A DNA stretch of 64,000 nucleotides from Pegea sp. RAD2-039 (taxonomy: Eukaryota > Chordata > Thaliacea > Salpida > Salpidae). Location of the stretch: contig JAQGEQ010000380.1 in the NCBI GenBank assembly GCA_034620365.1, positions 2,914,001 through 2,978,000 on the forward strand. The letters run 5' to 3'. The position numbers and the translations under genes were made by a program. Below, piece by piece: positions 14,903 to 25,330 of this stretch (position 1 is the stretch's first letter; each line of letters begins with the position of its first letter). The notes under the pieces were generated by a model. The model saw only the letters and a list, made by a program, of their open reading frames with translations, was not told the DNA's origin and made no database searches.

Positions 14903-16734
14903 GGCCATACAAAACTATCAGCTAAACTTTATAAGAAAAAGCATCAATAAAAAAGATTAAATTTATTTGATCATTTTACTACATCATTGATGTTTATAAG
15001 TAAACATCAATAAACTCCACGTTTGTTGTTTTTTGTCTGAACTAAATTACTATTAAATGAAATGGAATATTAATATTAAAGTTTCCACCAGGGCTAATGC
15101 AACTTTTAAAAAATCTCAGTTTTTTACACTTTTATGTATTTATTAATTCCTTAGCAGTGACTTTAGTTTCTTAATTTAATATTTCTTTTTTTTTGTTATT
15201 TAAAACTTGACTTTATAAAACTAATACTCTATAACAATTAAGTAAATAAGGGTTTGGACAAACATAAGCAGCAATTTAATCAAAGCTACTACAAAAACAA
15301 AGTTTAATGAAAAATCTAGTCGCAGAAACAACAATTTTGCTGCATTCAAATTATACTTTGTGCAAGTTAAAACAATAAGTTTTTTTTCTAATTTCTTAGG
15401 ATTACAAAATAGTAGATAGAAGCTTAAAATTAAAAGTGAAAACGCATTTACTATAAACCAGACGAGTAAAACGTGACTCAATCTCAGCTAGTCATTAATA
15501 CCGGTAGCTAATTTTAGAAGGCCAGGAAAGTATGGCTAGCAGTATCTGTTAGATATTCACCCTGATATTTATATTTTTTATTTGGAAAAAAAACAAAAAC
15601 TTAAAAAAAATCACAGATATTCTAATAGAATTTGCAATCATTTTTTTCTAATAGTTTCCGCTCCAAGTCGGTATTTTCTATTATTAAGCTTTTTGAATTC
15701 AATGGAATGTAGTCTAGCACACTTTTCAAACTACTTAAAGCAGGCAAGAAAAATCTTTAAATAACATTTTTATGTCTATCACCAAACACAAACTTCTTGT
15801 GTTTTAAAGTTCTCATCTTCTTTCAAGCAATCTTATAAAAGATAAATTCGAGTTTAAAGTTGAACTTTGATTAAACACAACTTTTTTTTAGAAGAGGACT
15901 AACATTTTATAATATCACTAATTTGTTATCTAGCTGAATCAAAATGACTAAAACTTTAGCAGAATTGAATGAAAAACTTTGATTACTTTTAATTTCAATG
16001 TCATTAAGAACCGGTATTTTTTGGTTGAATAAATTTAAACAGTAAATTCTTCTTTGGGTAAATTTTTTGATAAATACTTTGAATCAATCAACTAAATGAA
16101 TATAAATGTACTTGCAGCAAACGCTACTACTTGAATAAATGCAATAGTAGCAAAAAAAATCAATAATCAAAAGTAAGAAAATTTTTTCTTAACATTTATT
16201 GCTTTGTTCAAAATTTATCCTTCGTCTAAATGTTGATATCTATTGGCATTTACTAATATTTAGTTTAAATGATTTTATGTGTGAATAATGGGTTGCAGAT
16301 AATTAATTAGAGTTGACTGAAATTTTACATACCAAATTAATCATTTGAATATCAAATACTCCTGCAACGTAACTTTAAAACAGTAGAAGACTTTAAAATA
16401 CTACAGGGAACTAAAAACTCAATACTGCTGTATAGTGTTAAATAAATAAACGTAAACAAGTTCTATTGTACTCAGTCTTGATTATATTATCTAATTGTAT
16501 GATAGAGTTAGACACAGAATAAAATATCTTTTGAATCTTTTCAACAGGTTTATCAACATTTTTGTTGAACTATTTATCTGCTTAATGTATTAACACTATA
16601 TATGAAAAATATTCAATTATGGAATTACAAATTTTCAACTTTAACGATTTTCTGAAAAGCTTTCTATTAAAAAGTTCCATTTTTTTAGAATGATCATTTT
16701 TTAAATAATCTTTTAAATAGTTTGTTGACTAATA
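14903..16734. other. AT-rich intergenic DNA
   Basis: Nothing supportable. An 86-codon frame on the - strand at 15.2-15.5 kb is rich in Leu/Phe/Ile/Val only because the DNA is A/T-biased; it has no splice partner or family resemblance. Confidence 0.5.
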
Positions 16735-16925
16735 ATATTAAGGGCCAGTTTCGGTCGAGAACGGCCATGCAGGATGTGCTCTGAGTGATGATGTTAAAAA
16801 AACACAGTGGAAGGCGGAGGAAATGAAAGAGCAAGACACAGTGAAATGGAATAGAAAAAGCCTTTAGGGTTTCTTTCTTTTCTTTGAAGCTGGTTTTTAC
16901 TTTTTTTTTCTTCAATTGTTTGCGA
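16735..16925 (-). repeat. Dispersed repeat, copy 1 (GC-rich core)
   Basis: On the - strand this reads an A/G-rich AAAGAAAAG lead, a T/C-rich middle containing CACTGTGTTTT, then TTTAACATCATC and the GC-rich core GCCGTTCTCGACCGAA (core at 16,750-16,765). The same order of blocks occurs at 63.8 kb with many substitutions, so both are diverged members of one dispersed family. Accidental open frames in the two copies even align weakly, which reflects the shared DNA rather than a gene. The class is unknown; a short non-autonomous element is the simplest guess. Confidence 0.6.
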
Positions 16926-18579
16926 AGTAGAGAGCGCCATTTGCTGCGATATCTTCCCAGTTGCTGGTATTAGGGGCTTTACTCTGTAGAGTATTTTGAC
17001 TATATGTTAAATATTGAAGAAAACGATGATTTTGAATAAGCAGACTCTTACTAAAAAATTATTTTTTTCTATTTGATTCTCAAATCAAGGCCTAGCTTAT
17101 AGAACCAATAATTCTATTACTAAAAAGATAATATTGAATATGTTTATCAATATTTATCTAGAATGTTAAATATGACACAATATTTACATAAAGTATCAAA
17201 TATTTCAACATCGATTTCCTCAGAGTCAAGTAACTACTGAATTAACTTCTGCTATTGTTTAAAAACTGTTTACATAGAAACTAAATATTTCTTTGAAAAG
17301 ATGATAAATGGTACTGAAATTTATTCATCATCAATTAGATTTTTGGATTTATTTTGAATGTTTATAAATCTTACTTTACTCGATTTTTTTAGACTTTTAC
17401 TCTTTCCTTGCAAAAAATTTAAACATTTAGCTTCACTGAGCTCTTTATATAAACTGAACAATTGATGGTTATTTAGAATTATTAGCAAGTTTAGAATATT
17501 TTTACGATTAATTTACATAATGTAAACGCTTCTATTGTAATTAGTACCTTATATTTTTTATATGCTACTCATGCATAAAACCAACAATATTTTACAAGTT
17601 TGAAATCATGAAAATTATATTTTGCATCAATTATTTTAACTGATCTTTAAAGGCAAAATCTTTTGAGGATTGTCTTGAGATCTTTAAATAAGAATGAATT
17701 ATAGCAGATTTGATAATTGTTTTATTTGCTTGGTTAAAAAAAATTGCTCAGTATCTATTTCAAAACTGACCAAAAACAGTAAAATTTGCATACAAAGTTT
17801 CTGTCTTTTTACAATACTCGTTTAACAAAGTCTAATAAAGAATGCTCTAATAAACAGTCATACTGAACTAAATAAAAATTTGTTTTGTATAAAAATCTCT
17901 AATAACTTTGAACAAACAGTAAAAGAAGAAAAAACTTTAATTTTATTAATAATTTTAGAGAGAAAGAAAAATGAGACACAATTTGAATTTAGAATAATAC
18001 TTGAGCAAACTATCAACAATATAACACCTTTACTTAAATATAAATACCTTTAAAAAGTCAGTCGGGAAACTTAAATTTTTCAGAGTTGAACAACATATTA
18101 GCCGATAATTTATTTTATATAATTCTAAAAAGTTTTATAGGGGTTTACACGTTAAAAGAGATATTTCATTTAAATATTAAAAAGATAAGGTTTCAAAGGC
18201 TTTAAGATTAATTTTGTTTCTTTTAGTTTTTATCCAACTATGCGAAACAAATCGATATAAATGAAGTACAGTAATATTGTCAGACATAAATAATTCTGTA
18301 CGCAGATGATAAACAATACTATTAGTGGTAAATGTGTGAAAATAATTGAATAAAAATCAAGAAATACTAGTTTTAATTATTCATTGAACTTTGTTTTTGA
18401 TGTAGATATTTACCTTATTGTATTATTTTTTTGTTTTTAATTATTAGAATCGACATTTTTGTTAGACAATTTGAAATCATTTGTTCCAAAGTGACTTTTC
18501 TAATTATTTAACTAATTAAAGTATTTATTTATAAAATTGAAATCTGAGAAATTTAAGTCGTAATTATTAATAATAAACA
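16926..18579. other. AT-rich intergenic DNA
   Basis: No exon, RNA gene or element recognised. Confidence 0.5.
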
Positions 18580-18970
18580 TTTTATTTGCTAGAAGCTGCT
18601 GTCATCTCCGTGTAACGAAGACAACTCATACTCTGAGTCGCATATAAACAGAATCGTGTCCGTGGCTTTTAGACGTCATCTTCTGTCAGCATCACTATAG
18701 AACCGGTACATGTTGACTATCATATTACCCTCATACAGACACATTATATTTTACTATAAGAAAGAGTAGCATATGTTAAACTATCACCGCTCTTTGAGTC
18801 TTCTGGTTGGTAACACGGTCTAGTGATCTGGGGCAGTGACTCGAGGTCAGCAAATTTCATATTTTCTGCCTGGGTTTACTTATATAGATAATAGCCATAA
18901 TAACAATGAAAATACACATAACTATAGAAGAAATAAAATCATTAGGCACTAATAGATCATGCTTTCAGGC
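18580..18970 (-). other. Candidate 3' exons of a membrane protein with ITIM-like tail
   Basis: A GC-richer island in very AT-rich DNA. Read on the - strand, a good acceptor (tttatttcttctatag) is followed by a hydrophobic helix, VMCIFIVIMAIIYI, then basic SKPRQK. About 15 bases later, in another frame, comes an open run that includes MKFADLESLPQITRPC and ends with LTYATLSYSKI before a stop. LTYATL fits the ITIM pattern (I/V/L/S)xYxx(I/L/V). A last exon joined in phase could give a second Tyr segment, SEYELSSL, with AATAAA just after its stop (about 18,585). The helix and tail are not in one frame, only a 14-nt GT...AG stretch separates the best join, and no ectodomain exons were found. It could be a receptor 3' end, a pseudogene, or coincidence. 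Confidence 0.3.
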
Positions 18971-21900
18971 GCTAGAAGAATAAGCTATAGATTTTCAAAA
19001 TTAACTATTCAAAGTTCAAATAATAACTAATTCTATTTTTTTAAAAGATTATAACTCTACAATTTTCAGAAAGAACAGTTTTTGATCTAACAACTTTCCA
19101 CATAACACGATTACAACTTTTCAGCAGTCATATAAGAATTTATTAACTTCTTTTTATAACTACATTAATGCAAAGGTATGATTTCTTATTTCAACAGATT
19201 TATGTACCCTCAGTTTTATTAAAGCACAAATGTTTATTTTTAAAAGTTTTTTTTTTAACGATAATTGAAAAAGTAACCATTAACGTTGTTTAACAGTATC
19301 TTCAAAATACACCTTTACCGGTCTTAAAAATCTAAGATTTATTTTAATCTAAATAAGCTAATCCTAAAATCAATCTAAACAGTTGATAGTGAATTTAATT
19401 CAATTTGGTACTGTGAGCTTTTCAGCGAGCTCAAAATAGGTTTACAGCTGAAACAATTCTTTTTATCTCTTAAAATAAAGATAAAAAAGGTGATTGGTAT
19501 GTTTTGTGAACTTATTATTAGCTGTTATTTTAAGCACCCATGACTTGAAATGCTTGTTTTACTGGCCATGATTATTTTGCAAGAATTTTACTAAGATATC
19601 TCTTTTTGAGGTCTTTAAAATATTTTTTAAGATGAATGTTTTTATTTATTTAACCGCTGTTGTTATAATCAATATTAATACATCATCAAATGGTCTAAAT
19701 CTACAAATAAGTTTTACAAATATTAATTTATAGGAGAAGAATGTAGCTTCCATCAAGTATATGGTTAGATCTTGAATAAAAAGTTCTATAGAGTACATAG
19801 AAATTTCACACTTATAGATTGAAACCACTTATGATTTTGTCAGTAGATATTTATTTGTACTTTGATTGTAGTTGTACCTTTCAAAATAAGATAATATACA
19901 AACTATTAAGGTCAAAAGTCAATTCTAAATTTGTTAAATTAAGACTATAGCTTACATAACAAATTAAGGCAATTTAAATCCCTTTTTTTATTCTAAGTTT
20001 TCTTTGACAATACTTTACCTCGTGTTGCTAAAAGCCAGCAGTTTGCAAGCACCTTCTAATACTCAACATAAAATGTTTTTAATTATATTTTTCAAAATTA
20101 TTTCTTTAATCAAAACTAAAATTAGCACACTTACTTTTTAAGATATTTTTAATGATTGTTCTAATTTTTTTCTGAGATATCTCGTGTAGTTTATATAACT
20201 AATCACTAATATAAACTATAATGGTTCCCAAAATATATTTAAAATAAAAAATCTATTCAGTTTTGTGTGAATTTTATTATTTTATTTTTCTTAGACATAA
20301 AAGTTTTAATTTTGCAGTGAATATTTTTATCAATAGTTTTTCTTATCTTCTAGTCGTTTTAGTATGTTAGGGGTGTTATATGTCTCGCCGTGATTAAGAA
20401 CATTTCTCAGTTTAGCAGTGCAATTTTTTTTAATGAGTTTTTTGTTTATTTTAGAATACATAAAAAATATTTTTACTTTTTCTTTCAGACTATTTTATAT
20501 AACAGTTTTCAAAAAAAAAGTTAATTTCTATTTGATTGTTGATATAGAGGACTAATACTTTAAATGCTTTTATTCATTTAAGATTGTATTATATATATTT
20601 GTTTGTTATCAATACATCATTACTAGTTTCTATTGCAATATGACATCTCTAAATGCACTAAATAATTTATTTATAAATTCTGTATAACAATTTATGACTA
20701 GTATTCAATATTTTCCCTGCTAACTTTTCAATTACCTATACTTAATTCTCTAAATGATATTTTCTTTGTTCATAATGTTTATAGAAATCTTTTTTATGAT
20801 TATTTTAGAATTCGGCTTCATAAAAATTTTACTATAAATGTTTGGAACAAAATTTTTCTATCAGATAAAATGTAATGTAAAATTAGATTTTGATGTTCCT
20901 TTTAGTATATAAATATTTTCTTCATTATTACTTATTAATAGTTCTTCCATCAAATTTTGTTAAACAGCATTTGATTTAATTTGTTTAATTAAAAGATAAT
21001 GTGTAATTTTATTTGATATAATAATTATCAAGTACTAATTGCTTTATAATTTCTTGAAATGATTATGTACTTTGAAATATTCCTTTTTTGTATGATTGAT
21101 AAACTCAGTTTGCATATATGACGTTTTATTAATTATTCGATATACTCACCTTTTTTTGATTACATTGACATTTGAAAACTTATATTTTTACTAAATAAGA
21201 TATTTTAAGTCCTATTACACTATTGACTTGTTTCATTAGTTTTAAAAGTTTTTTTAAATTTCTATTTGTTTCTTAATATTTGTTTTCTTTTCTACTTTAT
21301 TTCTCAAAAAATTGTCTCTTGCTCAAACCTATGATCATTACATTAATTTATAACAACTCTTATTATAATGATATTTAATTATTTATATAAATGCTTATCA
21401 TCAATTATAATTAAGTAAAAATATTTGTTTGATGCTAAATTTATTAATAAAGTTTTATAAACTTTGAATAATTTTTAGTCATTTTGATCAAAATTTATAT
21501 TGATAGATTATAAAATGATAAATATTTTATCACTATCAAAACCTATAATAAAAGTTGTATTATTAGATTTATAATATTTATTATTTATTACTATTTATAT
21601 TATTATAGCTGAAAACATTTTTAGAAATATCTACTGAATAAATGTGGTCATAAGTGTAACTTATTTTGAACATATTTAAGTCAATTAATAATAAATTAAG
21701 GAATTAATAATTAATAAGGATTATTAATTTCATATTATAGGTGATTGAAATTATTCAATTAATTTGTTATTATAAAACTTTATTGTTTTTGTAATGTTTT
21801 ATAAAATTAAGTTAATTAAACTTGTGTTTTACTTATAAGTTTCAATAGTTTAAGCTAATTAAACTGAATTTAGTTTTATAGCTATATTTTTCTTTAAAGC

Positions 21901-22365
21901 TAATTTTTTATACAGTAATATAAGGTAATCCCTTACTTGTACCCAGGGTTTTGTATTTATTTTATTCATTATTCTATAATAAACAAACTTTTTAGCAGTT
22001 TTAAGTCAAGTAATATTTTAGTCTTAATAATGTTTTGATTATAATTTAGAGTTGATTAGTTAAACTTTTTTTGTATTCTGTTGCTTTATTCAAATTTGTT
22101 TCTTATATTTAGAAAATCTGTTCTTAGTTTTGACCTAGTCTTCTCATTTAACATATTATGTATGAAATTGTTATCTTATTAATCTGTTGGTCATAATTTT
22201 ATATATATGTATTAAATTATCATTTTTAAACTTGGATTTGTAACCTAACCTATAAAAATGAAGCATTGAACCTTATATAAAACTTTTTTATCATTTTATC
22301 TTCAGTTTAACTTTTCAAGGACATATAAGAAATTTGTAACAATAATACAACTTTCTACCAAATTT
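18971..22365. other. AT-rich intergenic DNA upstream of SMARCAD1
   Basis: No gene recognised on either strand. A pyrimidine-rich AG site (ttttatcttcag, ending at 22,305) lies 60 nt before the SMARCAD1 start codon and could be a 5' UTR intron acceptor or a trans-splice acceptor. Confidence 0.45.
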
Positions 22366-24834
22366 ATGGCTTTACCTTTCAAAAGAAAAAAATCATCTTT
22401 TGGTGATCATTGTGAACTGAATCCCAAAAAAATAAAAACCTCTAGAATTAAAAATCTTTCAAACTTCTTATCTTCTGAAACTTCTAGTGATGAAGATGAG
22501 AACACTCCTAACTCACAAATGGATAACAGCAATTCGTTGTTACCTACAACTCTAGACACCATAAATCATCCTTCTGATATTCTTGAAGCATCATCTGAAG
22601 GTTCAAAGAAGAAATCAAATGGATTGCTTGGAAAAGTTTCAAAACCTGAAGCCAATAGTCAACATTATGATAGTGATACAGAAGAAGAGACAGAAGCCAA
22701 AAGCTGTGATAAGGTTACCATGTTTGTGAAATCATCCTCAAAAAATCTACCAATTAATAAGTCAGAAACCTATCCAACAAAAGTAAAAATGTTTAGTGAG
22801 GTTAGAAATAAAGGTTCAAAATATAAAGATGATAGTGTAGATGAGAATTATGATGGTTTTGGTGATAGTAGTGACAATGAAAATGATGGTGATATGTATA
22901 CAAACATGAAGCCTGAAAAACAACTGAAAATCAGAGAGTTTTTTTCAAATTGCTCAGAGGAAGAACTGTGTTTCTTATCTGGTTGCAGTGCCAAAAAGGC
23001 CAAGAAAATTATTGAACAAAGGCCATTTTCCTCTTGGAGAATGCTTTTAAATAAGTTTGAGTCCCAGTCAGGCTTACAAATGTCATTAATTGGTTCATGT
23101 GTGAATCTTTTAAGAGAACGTAATACTTTGTGTAATTTGATGAATAGATGTTCAAGTATTGCAAAATCCATCCAAAATGAATTCTCACATTCATCAAATG
23201 GCAACAATAAATTTATAAAAGATCAACCTTCATCGCTACCCAACAATCTTCACTTAAAACCTTATCAAATGATTGGTATTAACTGGATCTCCTTGATTCA
23301 CCGGCATTCTGTAAATGGAATACTTGCAGATGAAATGGGTCTAGGCAAAACAATTCAAACCATCGCTTTTTTAAGCCATTTACGTGATTCTGGTGTAAGT
23401 CCTGGCCCTCATCTTATCGTAGTACCTTGTTCAACACTCCAAAACTGGGTTAGAGAATTTAGCCTGTGGTGTCCATCTCTTAAAGTCATTTTATACGAAG
23501 GTACTCTTCACGAAAGAAGAGTGATGCGTCATCAGATCTTAAGCGGCGAATTAAGTAGCAACATTATTGTTGTCGCCTACAACATCGCCATTAGTAGACC
23601 AGAAGATCGGAGCTTTTTTCGTCGAATTAATAGTTACTTTGCAGTGTTTGATGAAGGTCATATGTTGAAGAATATGTCTTCACAACGTTATCAGTACTTG
23701 ATGCGTTTAAACGCTAAACATCGGTTGTTACTAACTGGGACTCCACTACAGAATAATCTGCTTGAGTTGATGTCACTGTTAAAGTTTGTCATGCCAGATA
23801 TGTTTGACGAAAGCACCCAGACACTTGTTAAGATGTTTTCACACGCTAACTCTGACCGCACTAGCGCTTTTTTCAAGCAACGAATCGAACACGCTAAAAA
23901 GATTATGCAGCCTTTTGTGCTTCGACGTTTAAAAGCTGACGTATTGGAACAGCTACCCAAGAAACTAGATATTATTGAACACTGCCCAATGACTGACCCA
24001 CAAAAAGCTCTATATGAAAAAGTTTCTTTAATGTTTAAAAACCGAGCTGCAGGTAAGAAATTACCTAAAGGTGAATTGAAGAACGGGTTAATGGAGTTAA
24101 GAAAGGTAGCAAATCATCCCTTACTACATCGTGAACACTACACTAGTATCAAGCTAGTCCAAATGGCCAAATTACTCAAAAAAAAATCGCCTTTCCATTA
24201 CGATTCAGATCTGAAACTACTGGAAGAAGACATGGAAGTAATGACAGATTATGAGCTGTCATATCTTTGTTCACAACATAAATGTATTGACAACTTTAAA
24301 TTGGCTGATGAAGTAATAACAGCATCTGGTAAATTACATAAACTTGACGAGATGTTACCTAGATATCGTGAAGAAGGAAAAAGAGTTCTACTCTTTACTC
24401 AGTTCACCATGGTGCTTGACATAATACAAAAATATTTGAATCTTCGTGGTATCAAATTCCTTCGTTTAGATGGAAGTGTTCACCATGAAGACCGTATGCA
24501 ACTTATCGATACATTTAATAATGATGAAAGTTATTTCATATTTATCTTATCCACAAAAGCTGGAGGTTTAGGTATAAATCTCACTTCAGCTTCAGTAGTT
24601 ATCCTTCATGATATTGACTTCAATCCTTATAATGACAAACAAGCTGAAGATAGATGCCATCGTCTCGGTCAAACAAAAACTGTAGAGGTTGTGAGGCTGC
24701 TTGCCAAGGACAGTATTGAAATTGGAATGTATGAAAATGGTTTAAATAAGTTACAACTGGAAAAGGATATGACTGAATCGAATGACGATGAAACTGACAT
24801 AATTTCTCAAATTACTGCAAATATTTTGTGCTAA
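22366..24834 (+). CDS. SMARCAD1: SMARCAD1-type SNF2 chromatin remodelling ATPase
   Basis: One open frame of 822 codons without introns. The SNF2 ATPase begins near residue 295 (LKPYQMIGINW), with Walker A in DEMGLGKT (about 322-329) and the Walker B variant DEGHMLKNM (about 430), which is characteristic of SMARCAD1/Fun30. RLLLTGTPLQNN follows, and the C-terminal helicase lobe carries STKAGGLGINLTSA and DRCHRLGQT. Residues about 180-235, just before the ATPase, match the SMARCAD1 segment around the KKAKKI and RPFSSW positions. SMARCAD1 slides and evicts nucleosomes and restores heterochromatin after replication. The acidic, Ser-rich N-terminus is about 200 residues shorter than in human, and I could not see the ubiquitin-binding CUE domains. 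ATG 22366 is the first Met of the frame. A polyadenylation signal AATAAA is at 24,859-24,864. The absence of introns beside a 35-exon gene is notable. Confidence 0.96.
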   Translation: MALPFKRKKSSFGDHCELNPKKIKTSRIKNLSNFLSSETSSDEDENTPNSQMDNSNSLLPTTLDTINHPSDILEASSEGSKKKSNGLLGKVSKPEANSQHYDSDTEEETEAKSCDKVTMFVKSSSKNLPINKSETYPTKVKMFSEVRNKGSKYKDDSVDENYDGFGDSSDNENDGDMYTNMKPEKQLKIREFFSNCSEEELCFLSGCSAKKAKKIIEQRPFSSWRMLLNKFESQSGLQMSLIGSCVNLLRERNTLCNLMNRCSSIAKSIQNEFSHSSNGNNKFIKDQPSSLPNNLHLKPYQMIGINWISLIHRHSVNGILADEMGLGKTIQTIAFLSHLRDSGVSPGPHLIVVPCSTLQNWVREFSLWCPSLKVILYEGTLHERRVMRHQILSGELSSNIIVVAYNIAISRPEDRSFFRRINSYFAVFDEGHMLKNMSSQRYQYLMRLNAKHRLLLTGTPLQNNLLELMSLLKFVMPDMFDESTQTLVKMFSHANSDRTSAFFKQRIEHAKKIMQPFVLRRLKADVLEQLPKKLDIIEHCPMTDPQKALYEKVSLMFKNRAAGKKLPKGELKNGLMELRKVANHPLLHREHYTSIKLVQMAKLLKKKSPFHYDSDLKLLEEDMEVMTDYELSYLCSQHKCIDNFKLADEVITASGKLHKLDEMLPRYREEGKRVLLFTQFTMVLDIIQKYLNLRGIKFLRLDGSVHHEDRMQLIDTFNNDESYFIFILSTKAGGLGINLTSASVVILHDIDFNPYNDKQAEDRCHRLGQTKTVEVVRLLAKDSIEIGMYENGLNKLQLEKDMTESNDDETDIISQITANILC

Positions 24835-25330
24835 ATTGTAAATTTCAAGCTGACTAATAATAAAATTTCAATTTAGTTGTTTCAATATGGTTCAAATTGG
24901 GATTGGTTTAAAGTTTTTCTCACTTGGTGCTATACAATTATTACTCATAAGATTTAATAAGTGTCTTAAACTTGATATAATTTAAATATTATTTAAACAG
25001 TTTTAAATCTTTGAAAAATGAAGTCCAGAAAAGAATCGTTTATATCTAAAACTATTTTTATGCTTCAGAGTTTTTGAATGGTTTTTAATGGATAGTTTGT
25101 AGACAATTTTGATAACAAATCTTTCCAGCATCTAGCTAATATTGTGGTTTGAGAAATTATTTTGTATAAACTAGTTTTTTTTTTATTTCATTTTCATTTT
25201 TCATAAAATTTGGTATAATTGAAATATATTTTCTTTTAGTGTGTACTACAGCTAGCATATTTCTTTGAATCTATTTAAACCAGTAAATTATAGAAATTTT
25301 ATTTATGGTTGATTTGAACCACTTCCAACA
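24835..25330. other. SMARCAD1 3' end and intersectin upstream region
   Basis: This 496-bp spacer contains AATAAA (24,859-24,864) and, 92 nt before the intersectin ATG, a pyrimidine-rich AG (ttttcttttag, ending 25,239) that looks like an intron or trans-splice acceptor. No other gene seen. Confidence 0.5.

Noticed and set aside
15221-15481. 86-codon hydrophobic frame on the - strand
   Set aside because: T-rich DNA gives Phe/Leu/Ile/Val runs by chance; there is no topology signal, no acceptor and no relatives that I recognise.
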